DNA from: Rhodocyclus purpureus
GTDB taxonomy: Bacteria > Pseudomonadota > Gammaproteobacteria > Burkholderiales > Rhodocyclaceae
Assembly: GCF_016653115.1 (NCBI RefSeq)
Contig: NZ_NHRX01000030.1
Coordinates: forward strand, 1-64,000
Direction: 5' to 3'
DNA length: 64,000 nucleotides
This document shows, piece after piece, positions 45,199-54,411 of the stretch. The translations under genes were made by a program, and so were the position numbers. The notes beneath the pieces are model-generated. The model ran no database searches. It saw nothing but the letters and a program-made list of their open reading frames with translations, and was not told the DNA's origin. Every line of letters begins with the position of its first letter. Positions within the stretch are counted from its first letter, which is position 1.

Positions 45199-46704
45199 TC
45201 AGAAGTTGAAGTAGATGAACGCACTTGCCGTGGCGCGAGTCTCGTTAACCAGTACGAGAAGTAAACAAGCGACCAGCGAAATCCCCGACAGCAATGGCGG
45301 CACCAATGAATGACGGCCGGCGGCATGCAAAGCATGTTCGCCGACGAGATTGCTGTTGGGACAGAGAAAGGCGATGGCGCCCAGGACCGTCAGGAACTGG
45401 AGGGCTCGCACGACGTCGAGGCCCTGGTTCCAGAGGATCGGATGAATATTGGCAGCGGCCTCGGCAGCAAAGACCGGGATGAACATGCCGTCGAGCACCC
45501 TGATTGCCGACGAAAAATCGGCTGCCCTGAAAAAGACCCAGCCGGCAACCACACAGAGAAAAGTCAGCAGCCAGGCCCCCAGCCTGAAGATGGAATTGGC
45601 TTGGAGTCGGGGCAGATGCCGGCTGACGAGTGCGCGAAAAGCGTGGTTGATGACAAGATAGCCGCCATGCAGAGCGCCCCAGAAGACGAAGGTCCAGTTG
45701 GCGCCATGCCACAAACCGCCCAGAACCATGGTGATCAGAAGGTTCACATACCTCCGCTGCGGCCCCTTGCGGTTGCCGCCCAAGGCAACGTAGAGATAGT
45801 CACGCAGGAAGGCCGACAGTGTCATGTGCCAACGCCGCCAGAAATCCGAAATGCTCAATGACTTGTACGGTGAATCGAAATTGAACGGGAGCCGGATGTT
45901 CAACATCCAGGACAGGCCGATGGCCATGTCGGAGTAGCCGGAAAAGTCGAAGTACAACTGAAAGGTGTAGGCCAGCGCCCCGATCCACGCTTCGGCAAGG
46001 TCGGGACGCTCGCCGGCTTGGGCAGCATCGAAAACCGCATCGGCGTAAGGACTGATCGCATCTGCAAGAACCACTTTCTTGAACAGACCGATGGCGAAGA
46101 TGAAGAGACCGGCGGCGACGTGCCCGGGAACGAAGCGGTAGCTGGCCGCATCCCGGAACTGGGGCATCATCTGCGCATGGTGGATCACGGGGCCGGCGAT
46201 CAGATGCGGGAAATAGGTGACGAAGAGACCGAAATGGGCGAACCTGACTTCTCTCGTACCCTTCAGATAGGCATCGCTCAGGAAAGCGATCTGCGTGAAG
46301 GTAAAGAAGGAAATGCCGATCGGCAAAATGATCCTGCCCGTACTCCAGTCCTGGCCGGTCAGCGCGTTGAGATTGGCGACGAACCATCCGGCGTATTTGA
46401 AATACGCAAGTAGCCCAAGGTCAACCGCGACGCCGAGCGTGAACCAGTTCCGCGCTGCAACGGTCTTCGCCGGGACTCCGCCCACCTGGCGGGCACCGCC
46501 GATTTTCTTGCCGATCCAGAAGTTCCAGATGATCGACCCGAGCAGCAGCGTGGTGAATTCCGGCATCCAGTAGCCGTAAAACGCCAGTGAAGCGAGGAAG
46601 AGCCAGATGGCCCCCCACATGGCGTCGCGCCGCCCCAGCAGGTAGTACCCCACAAGAACGATCGGCAGGTACACGCAGAAAAAGATGGCGCTGGTAAAGA
46701 GCAT
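45199..46704 (-). CDS. MBOAT-family membrane O-acyltransferase (AlgI-like)
   Basis: A 501-residue polytopic membrane protein. It opens MLFTSAIFFCVYLPIVLVGYYLL; the family block ISDFWRRWHMTLSAFLRDYLY and the active-site GLWHGANWTFVFWG, with His333, are present. AlgI-type MBOATs pass acyl groups across the inner membrane for polysaccharide O-acetylation, here with the adjacent SGNH protein. It is followed by that gene after one base, and preceded by the asparagine-synthase-like gene with a 30-base gap. Confidence 0.95.
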   Translation of the reverse strand: MLFTSAIFFCVYLPIVLVGYYLLGRRDAMWGAIWLFLASLAFYGYWMPEFTTLLLGSIIWNFWIGKKIGGARQVGGVPAKTVAARNWFTLGVAVDLGLLAYFKYAGWFVANLNALTGQDWSTGRIILPIGISFFTFTQIAFLSDAYLKGTREVRFAHFGLFVTYFPHLIAGPVIHHAQMMPQFRDAASYRFVPGHVAAGLFIFAIGLFKKVVLADAISPYADAVFDAAQAGERPDLAEAWIGALAYTFQLYFDFSGYSDMAIGLSWMLNIRLPFNFDSPYKSLSISDFWRRWHMTLSAFLRDYLYVALGGNRKGPQRRYVNLLITMVLGGLWHGANWTFVFWGALHGGYLVINHAFRALVSRHLPRLQANSIFRLGAWLLTFLCVVAGWVFFRAADFSSAIRVLDGMFIPVFAAEAAANIHPILWNQGLDVVRALQFLTVLGAIAFLCPNSNLVGEHALHAAGRHSLVPPLLSGISLVACLLLVLVNETRATASAFIYFNF

Positions 46705-46734
46705 GGCTCGGCTCGTCGAGGAAGCCCGTTTTGC

Positions 46735-48564
46735 TCAGTCGCTCTTGAGCGAGAATCGGGGCGCATGCACACGCAGCCAGTGTTCGAGCATCATCGAAAT
46801 CCATACCATCTCACCGTAATACCCGGGATGCTCCGACAGGCGCTGGCCAAGCAGCGTTTCCACGAAATCGCCCTGCAGGATGCCGCGCTCGACAAGGCTG
46901 CGTACCGATTCGCTGGCCAGTTCATTGAGCCGCGGATGCCGGCAAAGCCAGACACCGAAAGGCAGGCCGAAACCCTGTTTTTTTTTGGCGAGGATGGCCT
47001 CGGGCAGGAAGCCGCGTAGCGCTTCCTTGAAGAACCAGCGCAATTTCAAGCCTTTCAGCTTGTACGCGCTTGGCAAGCTCAGGGAAAAGGAGAGCAAGTC
47101 GTCGTCCAGCATCGGGAAAGCGACACTCAGTCCCGCGAGGCGACTGGTGCCACATACCTTGGGCAAATCATTTTCCGCCAGGGTGTAGCGCCAGTCGTAA
47201 GCCAGCTCCCGATTGAGCTCGCAGTTGGTGGACACGGAAAGCCACACCTTGCGCTGTTCCAGCAGCGGCTGCTCGATATCGACTCGGGAGAGCAGTTCGG
47301 GAGTCATCATCCGGTCGAGACCCAGGCGCATGACCAGGTTGTACATCTGCAGCCTGTCCGGCATGGGAACACGCGCCTGCTCGACATAGCTGCGCAGCTT
47401 GCGCAAGAGCGGCAGCCGTCCCGAAATGTCCCCGGCCAGCACTGGCTCCATGACTTTGCTCAATGCCCCCGGGAGATAGTGGTAGTAATCGAAGAGCTTG
47501 CTCTTGGCATAGCGGGAATTGCCGCCGAACAACTCGTCGCCACCATCGCCGGCAAGCAGCAGACTGACACCGTCGTCCCTCGCCATCCTCGCGCAATAAT
47601 AGGCCGGCAGCGCCGAGGAATTGCCGAAGGGCTGGTCGTAGTGAGCGGCGACTGCAGGAATGCTTTGCACCAGGTCGTCCGGCGTCACATAGTATTCGTG
47701 GTGTTCGGTGCTGAAATGTTTCGCGGCAATCCGCGCATAAGCCATTTCGTCGTAGCCCTCGGCATCGAAGCCGATCGAGTAGGTCGCGGCCGGGCGACCG
47801 CAGACTTGGCCGATCATTCCGGCAACGGTCGAACTGTCGGTACCTCCACTCAGGAAGGAGGCGGGCTTGCTACCGTCAAGCTGTCTTGCCACGGCCTGGC
47901 GCAGCAAGCGGCGGAATTCCGCAGCGAGTTGGCCGAACGCCACGGGCTCACCTTCCACAAATTGCGCTTGCCAATATCGGGTGATGCGCAGTTCGCCATG
48001 CTCAAGAATCAGGCAATGGCCGGGTGGCAAGCGGAACACTCCCTTGAAGATGGTACGTGGCGATGGAATGACGTGGAAATAGAGATAATCGAAGATCGCT
48101 TGCGGGTCGATCCCGCTCACGTCATCTGCGAGTTCGTCGGCGTTTGGCGAAAAACGGATCCTGCCGCCGTCGATGCGATAGCAGAGGCTGTTCCGCGCAA
48201 AGCGATCGACCGCAGCGAAGGAAACGCCTCGCTCGTCGGTGAAGCCGACTGCGAAGTCGCCGGCAACCTTTTCTGCACAGGCGACGCCGTACTTGGCAAA
48301 CAGGCATTTCCAGGCGGCAAGCCCCCCCTCTGTGGCTGCCGTCCGGTCAATGTCAAGCTCATTGAATCGCGGCTTGCCCGATGCAAGCGAGTCCGTTTGC
48401 GAGCGCGCTTGGCGAAGAACCTGCGATGCATGCCGGTCGGTGCCGCTGGCTTCGGCTTGGCCACGGCAGACGGAGATGTGGCTGCCGCCGGCGGACTGGA
48501 TCGCCGGCTGATGTGTGGCGCAGCGCGCGCCTTCCACTGCCGGCGGGGAACTGAGTGTTGACAT
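46735..48564 (-). CDS. Asparagine-synthase-like protein without glutaminase Cys
   Basis: A 609-residue protein. The synthetase half is intact: the ATP pyrophosphatase loop SGGTDSS is at 239-245, with LAGDGGDELFGGNSRYAKS and AFPMLDDDLLSFSLSLP further on. The N-terminal glutaminase is degenerate: there is no Met-Cys-Gly start, no HRGPD motif and no NGEIYN motif, though the second half of the domain is recognisable (EKVAGDFAVGFTDERG). It may use free ammonia or activate a carboxylate for amide bond formation, as lasso-peptide cyclases of this fold do. It heads the minus-strand unit with MBOAT, SGNH and acyltransferase 3, so a surface polymer is the more likely target. Confidence 0.85.
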   Translation of the reverse strand: MSTLSSPPAVEGARCATHQPAIQSAGGSHISVCRGQAEASGTDRHASQVLRQARSQTDSLASGKPRFNELDIDRTAATEGGLAAWKCLFAKYGVACAEKVAGDFAVGFTDERGVSFAAVDRFARNSLCYRIDGGRIRFSPNADELADDVSGIDPQAIFDYLYFHVIPSPRTIFKGVFRLPPGHCLILEHGELRITRYWQAQFVEGEPVAFGQLAAEFRRLLRQAVARQLDGSKPASFLSGGTDSSTVAGMIGQVCGRPAATYSIGFDAEGYDEMAYARIAAKHFSTEHHEYYVTPDDLVQSIPAVAAHYDQPFGNSSALPAYYCARMARDDGVSLLLAGDGGDELFGGNSRYAKSKLFDYYHYLPGALSKVMEPVLAGDISGRLPLLRKLRSYVEQARVPMPDRLQMYNLVMRLGLDRMMTPELLSRVDIEQPLLEQRKVWLSVSTNCELNRELAYDWRYTLAENDLPKVCGTSRLAGLSVAFPMLDDDLLSFSLSLPSAYKLKGLKLRWFFKEALRGFLPEAILAKKKQGFGLPFGVWLCRHPRLNELASESVRSLVERGILQGDFVETLLGQRLSEHPGYYGEMVWISMMLEHWLRVHAPRFSLKSD

Positions 48565-49166
48565 GACCTGAATCTCCTTCCGCCATTGACGTCACCATCG
48601 TCGGCATGAACAGGTGACGAGATCGAAGATCTTCGCGTCGTGAGCCACCGGCAAGGCAAAGTGGGCAACGACGGATCGCTCGCCACCCTGAGGCATAAAA
48701 CTGGCGCTCATTGACAGGGTGTGGACCGGAGCGCCGGCACTGGCGTCAAGCATCTGGCGTGCAGGCCGGGCTTGGGGGAACCCGGGAAAGTCGCCCGCTG
48801 CAAGTCGAGCGAACTTCGTCTGCGCCCGATCACATGGCGCCCGCGAACCGCAGAAGCACATGGCCCCACCCAAGCCGGGCCTGACGACATGGCGGCGCCC
48901 GATCTATCTGCGTAGCATAGCAGGTGATGCCAGAGACAAGGTCAGTTTCAAGGCAGGGTCGCATGCAAATCCAGTCGAGCGGACGCTCAGGCGCAACACT
49001 CGGCCGACCACAGGAACGCACGGAGCCAGCCACCAGAAGCGGTCGCCAAAATGCGATTTGCATTCGACCGGAAGATGCTAGCATGCTGATGATGTCGCTT
49101 CGGGTGAGAACCGTTTGCGCGGCGCAGACCTGTCGACGTCGTCCTGAAATTCTGGAGAAGACCGTC
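48565..49166. other. Spacer with no supported gene
   Basis: About 600 bases between the divergent asparagine-synthase-like gene and the small secreted protein. Open frames on both strands exist (for example plus 48719-49081), but none has a ribosome binding site, signal peptide or recognisable motif. It should hold the promoters of both flanking genes. It could also be the site of a decayed gene; nothing recognisable remains. Confidence 0.5.
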
Positions 49167-49574
49167 ATGAATCCCATCTTTCTTGTTCTCGCCAGCGGTG
49201 CACTGGCGCTCTCGGGCAACACCATCGCGTGCACGGGAAAGCAACAAAACGCCAGGCAAATAGAAAAAGCGGTCTCCGGAAACACGATCTGCGCCAACGA
49301 TCACGGGGAACTATGGCAGGAGCAGCACCGTGGTGGCGGCCAACTCTGGGATTACAAGAAAGGACCTGCCGACAAGAGCGACCCGAGCAGCCGGGTCGGC
49401 AGCTGGTCGATCGACCAAACGCCCGGCGATGCGAAGGTCGTCTACAACTACGGCAGCACCAGCTATGCCTGGCAGTTGTTCAGGGATGACGGGGGCAGCT
49501 ATCGCCTGTGCGGGCCGAACGGCGGCGGCAGGTCGATCCTGATCACCATCCAGCCCGGACTGGGCGGCTGCTGA
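49167..49574 (+). CDS. Small secreted protein of unknown function
   Basis: A 135-residue protein. GGAGAAG lies about seven bases before the ATG at 49167, which begins a short signal peptide (NPIFLVLASGALALSGNTIAC); longer upstream readings were rejected. The mature part is small, polar and Gly/Asp/Ser-rich with several Trp and Tyr (WQEQHRGGGQLWDYKKG, WSIDQTPGDAKVVYNYG) and four Cys, suggesting a compact disulfide-bonded beta domain. A Cys at the end of the hydrophobic stretch could also be a lipobox, though poorly matching. No family was recognised and there is no PEP-CTERM tail. Confidence 0.6.
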   Translation: MNPIFLVLASGALALSGNTIACTGKQQNARQIEKAVSGNTICANDHGELWQEQHRGGGQLWDYKKGPADKSDPSSRVGSWSIDQTPGDAKVVYNYGSTSYAWQLFRDDGGSYRLCGPNGGGRSILITIQPGLGGC

Positions 49575-49595
49575 TCCGCTTCGGCTGCCGTCGGC

Positions 49596-52500
49596 TCAGG
49601 CTTTCATCGACTGCGCCGAGTCCAGCTCGTGGCTCCGCCAGCACAGCAGCAACACGGTCGTCAGCAGGAACAGCAGGCGCGGGCTGTCGATCAGGCTATC
49701 CATCGTGGCGATGACCAGAAGCCCGGAAGCGGCAGCCAGCACCACCACGGCGCTGGCATTGCGCCTCCGGGCCTGGACGAACGCACGCACCAAGCCGCCA
49801 CCGGCGAGGAGCCCGAACGCGATCAGGCCTAACCATCCCTGCTCGAACAGCAGATGGACCGGCATGCTCGACATGTTCCAGGCGAGGGCGTCATCGGGCA
49901 CGAAGAACCAGTGATCCAGTCCCTGCTGGAAATTGCCGTTGCTCAGCAGGTTGCGGCCGCCCTCATCGAGCAAGGCGAGTTCGTCGACCTCCAGGGGTGA
50001 ATCTCTGCTGGCGTTGAAGACCGAGAATTTCATCGGTCTGCCGCCTGCACTGCTGCCCTGCAGCGACGGGACGTCGAGGTTGAAAGCTTGCCAGCGGCCG
50101 TTCCCGGCAAAACTGATGGTCTGGTTGCTGCACCCGGCCGAGCTCAGCAACCATTTCTCACAAAGCGCCAGCGTGATTGCCGGATCCTTTGCCGTGCTGC
50201 GCAGCAGCACCTGCAAGGAGTAGCTGGCATCCCGTCTCGGCGCGATAATCTGCTCGACGAACAGCGGCTGGCCCTGCCCCAGGCGCAGGAAGACGTTGTC
50301 CTCCTCCTGTAGCAGCGCGTAGGAGCCGGAGCGTGGCTCCATGCTGCGCCAGTAGTGGGTTTCCGGGAATCGCCCCAGTCCCATGCCGAACAGGCGGGTC
50401 GTCCAGCCGGCATCGCGCATGGCGAGCGCGTCGGCCCAGTGCGCCTGACGCAGCTTCAGGTCGTTCCCCGCCACCGCGATACGCGCCTGGGCGAAGCTGC
50501 CCAGCATGACGGGGGCGGCGACGCCGACGACGATCAGCGCAAGCAGGCCGGCCATCGTGAGTCGCCGCCGGGTCGCCGGAGCAGCCGCTTTCCCGCCGAA
50601 CATCCCCAGCGCGGCAAGCCCCACGGCGACGAGGTAAGCAAGGTAGCCGACGCGCGCGAAGGTCACCATCAGGCTGTAGGTGCAGCCCGCCAGCAACAGC
50701 AGCAGGCCGAATTTGGCCGATGTCCGGCGTTGTTCGAAGATGCCGTAGACGAGGAACGGAACGCTCAGGGTCAGAAAAGCCTCGAGGTCTGCCCCGCCGA
50801 CGTGCATCTGCGAAAACGGCCCGGTGACCCGGTACTCGTCGGCAAAATTGAACAGCCCGGGGAAGACCCAGCGCTCCCAGGTCGTGACCAGCACGACACC
50901 GGCCACCGCCATCACCATGCCCAGCGCCATGAGCCCAAACACGGGTTTGCCAGCAGCGATGAAGCGGGAGAGCAGGCCGTGGAACAACAAAGCCCAGAGC
51001 ATGCCCTTGGCCAGCCGCAGCCCGTTGAACTGGCTGTAGTAGTGCGCGAACGAATTGGCATCGACCGGCTTCCAGGGAAACAGGCCGACGAGCGCACTGA
51101 CGGCATAAGAGACGCCCAGCAAGGACAAGGCCAGGAGGAACGCCATGTCCTTCTTCGCCGCGACCGCCGGCTGTCCGCGGGTCCTCAGGTAGCCGATGCC
51201 GAGGCTGGAGGCGATGAAAAGGTCGAACTCGTCGATGAAGAATCTCCCGGTCCACGGGGCCAAATCGAGGAGCGCGGCAGCGATCGGGATCACCACCAGG
51301 ATCCAGTGCGGACGCAACCAGAGCAGGCATCCGCTGGCCGCAAGCAGGACCGCCAGGGCGAGGTTGCAGGCCGGAAAATCCCGGACCCCCCAGCCCAGCG
51401 CAACCAGGCCGAGCGCAGACAGCAGCACCGAAGCGGCTCCGGCGGTCGTCGCCAGACCGGAAGATTCTTCCCGCGCCTGGCGGCGAGCAGCCATGATTTC
51501 TCCGGACAGCGCCTCGCCGTCCCCTCCCCGCGGAATCGACGGAGCCGGGAGCCGGCCAAGCGTGACTTCGAAATACGCGATCGATCTGGCCAGGCCCCAG
51601 GCAGCCAGGCCCGCAATCGGCAGATTGCTCGGATCGGGGTGCAGGCCCTGCAGGAACAGCTTGCTCGTCTCGAAGGCAGCGGACAAGGCAAGCGCGGCCC
51701 AGAAAGCCACCGCCGGGGAAGTCCGCGCAATCCAGGTGAAGGCGCCGACCGGCGCGTACATGCAGGCGACGGAAACGAGGCTGAGCAGCGCTGCCTGTTC
51801 GGTCGTGTAGTAGTGGTAATAGAAAGGGAGAAAGCGCGTTGCCTCGAACACTCGGGTCGCCGTAGCAAGATCTCCCCACGCGTACCTGAACCAGCCATTG
51901 ATCGCCGCCAGCAGCAGGAGATAGACGAACAGCAGCGGCCGGGCGTAGCGCAGGACGAATCCGGCAAGGCGGGGCATGTCGAATCGGGCCCTGGCCATCC
52001 ACAGTCTGGCGCCGACATGGATGCCGGCGGCGCGGGTCAGCACCGAGGCACCTTGCGACACGCCGGAAACGAGGAAGAATTGCGCGATCTCGATCACCGC
52101 CCCGAGCGCCAGCCCGGCCAGCACCGTCTGCGTTGCCGTCGCCTGCCGACGCAGTCTGGCAAGGAGGACGCCCAGCGGAATGACAGCCAAGGCCTCGGCC
52201 AGCAGCTTGAGCGTGGCGACCAGCGTCCCGCCCGTCCTGAATTCGTCCGCGACGAGCCAGCCCCAGGCGGCCGAGCGCAACTTCGACGCCATTTCCGCAG
52301 CGGACAGGATCACGTCGAAGGGAAACAAGCCGAACGCGACGTACAGCGCAGCGTAGGCTTCGAGCAACAGGATCAGGAGCTGTTCGGCACGGATCTGTTT
52401 CCAGGACGAAACCAGGGTCCAGAATCGCGCCTGCCAGCGACCCGCCAGCATCACCCCCAGCGCGGAGCCAATCCACTCCGCATAGAGGTCGTTCAGTGAC

Positions 52501-52883
52501 ACGGTCCGGTTGGGAAAATAAACTTGGGCGAATTCGACGCAGGCTGCCAGCAGGCACGAGAAGGCCAGTGCCGCCACGAGATGCACCGGCAAACGCTGGC
52601 CCGCGTGTCCTCCCGCCAGCAGATTGACGGAGAGGAAGCCGACGGGAACGTACAGCACGCCGTTCGCTATCCAGTCGGCACGCCCCTGCGCACCGACGTC
52701 GAGCAACTGGATCTGCAGGAATCGCGCCCACGCCAGGTCGCCCGGCAGCGGCCTGAACTCGAACGGCAGCAAGCTTCCGTAGATCACGAATGCGACATAC
52801 GGCAACCACCACCAGACGACGCCAGCGCTGGTCCGGGGCATCCGGGCGGCATGCGGGGTGGAATGAGATCGCACGGTGCTCAT
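49596..52883 (-). CDS. VanZ-like / O-antigen ligase fusion membrane protein
   Basis: A 1095-residue polytopic protein. Residues about 25-155 form a VanZ-like domain (LPYVAFVIYGSLLPFEFRPL and VSLNDLYAEWIGSALGVML). Two further VanZ-like units follow, at about 165-300 (AVIEIAQFFLVSG) and 310-440 (AAFETSKLFLQGLHPDPSN). Residues about 560-830 and the C-terminus match the Wzy/ligase type (VTGPFSQMHVGGADLEAFL and the late LLFEQGWLGLIAFGLL). Between them, about 870-1010, lies a soluble segment (WQAFNLDVPSLQGSS, ISFAGNG) that looks like a beta-sandwich sugar-binding insert. It probably polymerises or ligates glycan. It is much longer than usual ligases of 400-500 residues. An ATG at 52841 is an alternative start. 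Confidence 0.78.
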   Translation of the reverse strand: MSTVRSHSTPHAARMPRTSAGVVWWWLPYVAFVIYGSLLPFEFRPLPGDLAWARFLQIQLLDVGAQGRADWIANGVLYVPVGFLSVNLLAGGHAGQRLPVHLVAALAFSCLLAACVEFAQVYFPNRTVSLNDLYAEWIGSALGVMLAGRWQARFWTLVSSWKQIRAEQLLILLLEAYAALYVAFGLFPFDVILSAAEMASKLRSAAWGWLVADEFRTGGTLVATLKLLAEALAVIPLGVLLARLRRQATATQTVLAGLALGAVIEIAQFFLVSGVSQGASVLTRAAGIHVGARLWMARARFDMPRLAGFVLRYARPLLFVYLLLLAAINGWFRYAWGDLATATRVFEATRFLPFYYHYYTTEQAALLSLVSVACMYAPVGAFTWIARTSPAVAFWAALALSAAFETSKLFLQGLHPDPSNLPIAGLAAWGLARSIAYFEVTLGRLPAPSIPRGGDGEALSGEIMAARRQAREESSGLATTAGAASVLLSALGLVALGWGVRDFPACNLALAVLLAASGCLLWLRPHWILVVIPIAAALLDLAPWTGRFFIDEFDLFIASSLGIGYLRTRGQPAVAAKKDMAFLLALSLLGVSYAVSALVGLFPWKPVDANSFAHYYSQFNGLRLAKGMLWALLFHGLLSRFIAAGKPVFGLMALGMVMAVAGVVLVTTWERWVFPGLFNFADEYRVTGPFSQMHVGGADLEAFLTLSVPFLVYGIFEQRRTSAKFGLLLLLAGCTYSLMVTFARVGYLAYLVAVGLAALGMFGGKAAAPATRRRLTMAGLLALIVVGVAAPVMLGSFAQARIAVAGNDLKLRQAHWADALAMRDAGWTTRLFGMGLGRFPETHYWRSMEPRSGSYALLQEEDNVFLRLGQGQPLFVEQIIAPRRDASYSLQVLLRSTAKDPAITLALCEKWLLSSAGCSNQTISFAGNGRWQAFNLDVPSLQGSSAGGRPMKFSVFNASRDSPLEVDELALLDEGGRNLLSNGNFQQGLDHWFFVPDDALAWNMSSMPVHLLFEQGWLGLIAFGLLAGGGLVRAFVQARRRNASAVVVLAAASGLLVIATMDSLIDSPRLLFLLTTVLLLCWRSHELDSAQSMKA

Positions 52884-53091
52884 CGGGAAGAAGGCATCAG
52901 CGCATTATAGGTGGATAACGCCGCAACCATGACTTTGAGATATATCCCGAAGCCATGAGGACAGGCCCATGACGGCTGCACCGATGCGCGCGAGCAGCTA
53001 CGGTCCCCTCAAGCGGGAGGCACTGGCATGACACGAATGGGCGATGCACGAATGGGTACAATGCAGCGTCTCCACTTCCCATTCCCCGACC

Positions 53092-54408
53092 ATGGACGCT
53101 CCCACCGGCTTCCGCCTGCCGCGCATCTGCCTGCCGGCGCCGCACATCGACCTGAAGAAATGGGCGGTGATCGCCTGCGACCAATACACCTCGCAGCCGG
53201 AATACTGGCAGCAGGTCGCAGATACCGTCGGCGATTCGCCCTCGACGCTGCACCTGATCTTCCCCGAGGCCTACCTCGGCGCGGCCGACGCCGCGGAGCG
53301 CATCCGCCGCATCCAGCAGACGATGCGCGACTACCTCGCTGCCGGACTGCTGCAGGAACGCGAGGGCGCCATCTACGTCGAGCGCACGATCGGCGGGCGC
53401 GTCCGGCGCGGCTTGATGCTCGAAATCGACCTCGAACACTTCGACTTCCGCCCCGAATCGAGGAGCCTGATCCGCCCGACCGAAGGCACGATCGTCGCCC
53501 GCCTGCCGCCGCGCATCGAGGTGCGGCGCGGTGCCGAGCTCGAACTGCCGCACATCCTCGTGCTGATCGACGATCCCGAAGGCACGGTGATCGAGCCGAT
53601 CGCCGCCGGACGCGAGCAGCTCACACAGTTGTACGCGACCGAGCTGATGCAGGGCGGCGGGCATGTCGCCGGCTACGCGATCGGCGACGCAGAGAGCGCT
53701 CGCCTGCAGCAGGCGCTCTCGGCCCTCGTCGATCCCGGGACCTTCGCGCAACGCTATGGCGTCGCGCCGGGAACGCCGCCGCTGCTGTTCGCCGTCGGCG
53801 ACGGCAATCACTCGCTGGCCACCGCCAAGTCGATCTGGGAGAGCGTCAAGGACTCGGTCGGCATGGACCATCCCTGCCGCTACGCGCTGGTCGAGGTGGG
53901 CAACATCCACGACCCCGCGCTCGAATTCGCGCCGATCCACCGCCTGCTCTTCGGCGTTGGCACCGACGTGCGCCGGGCGCTCGCCGAGTATTTCGGCGAG
54001 CGCTGCTCATGCACCGAGCAGCCTTCGGCGGCAGCGATGCGCGCGCAGCTGGCGGCGACACCCGCCGAGCGGCACGCCGCCGGGCTGATCGGCCCGGGCG
54101 AGCGTTTCAGCGTGATAGAGGTCGCCGCTCCGTCCTCGTCGCTCGCGGTCGGTACCTTCCAGGCCTTCATCGACGACTTCATCTCGCGCGGCGGCGCCAC
54201 CGAGGTCGACTACATCCACGGCGACGACGTGCTCGAACGCCAGTCGCTCTCGGGCGACTGCGTCGGTTTCCACCTGCCGCAGGTGAGCAAGTCGGACCTG
54301 CTCAAAATGGTCGTGCGCGAAGGCCCCCTGCCGCGCAAGACCTTCTCGATGGGCGAGGCGCACGAGAAGCGCTTCTACATCGAGGCGAGAAGGATCGACG
54401 GGCGCTGA
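53092..54408 (+). CDS. DUF1015 family protein
   Basis: A 438-residue soluble protein. The start at 53092 gives MDAPTGFRLPRICLPAPHIDL, the normal family opening, and is preferred over 53044. Conserved features include KWAVIACDQYTSQPEYW (about 22-38), ADGNHS-type VGDGNHSLATAK at about 238-249, and the C-terminal LPQVSKSDLLKMVVREGPLP. The biochemical function of DUF1015 is not established; in other genomes it often lies with serine or central metabolism genes. Here it stands between the polysaccharide region and trkH, converging on trkH with a 3-base gap. Confidence 0.88.
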   Translation: MDAPTGFRLPRICLPAPHIDLKKWAVIACDQYTSQPEYWQQVADTVGDSPSTLHLIFPEAYLGAADAAERIRRIQQTMRDYLAAGLLQEREGAIYVERTIGGRVRRGLMLEIDLEHFDFRPESRSLIRPTEGTIVARLPPRIEVRRGAELELPHILVLIDDPEGTVIEPIAAGREQLTQLYATELMQGGGHVAGYAIGDAESARLQQALSALVDPGTFAQRYGVAPGTPPLLFAVGDGNHSLATAKSIWESVKDSVGMDHPCRYALVEVGNIHDPALEFAPIHRLLFGVGTDVRRALAEYFGERCSCTEQPSAAAMRAQLAATPAERHAAGLIGPGERFSVIEVAAPSSSLAVGTFQAFIDDFISRGGATEVDYIHGDDVLERQSLSGDCVGFHLPQVSKSDLLKMVVREGPLPRKTFSMGEAHEKRFYIEARRIDGR

Positions 54409-54411
54409 CGC

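Noticed and set aside
44198-45335. Longer form of the SGNH protein beginning at 45335
   Set aside because: The extra 46 residues lie in the MBOAT gene and push the membrane anchor inward; ATG at 45197 directly after the MBOAT stop is the natural start.
48719-49081. A 120-codon plus-strand frame between the asparagine-synthase-like gene and the small secreted protein
   Set aside because: Basic, low-complexity translation with no ribosome binding site; it looks like a chance open frame.
50355-52499. A 714-codon plus-strand open frame opposite the VanZ/ligase gene
   Set aside because: Rich in Arg, Gln and Gly with no membrane or domain pattern; the minus strand encodes a coherent polytopic protein.
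53028-53062. Possible promoter upstream of the DUF1015 gene (TACAAT at 53057)
   Set aside because: The nearest -35-like ATGACA is 23 bases away, too far for a sigma-70 promoter.
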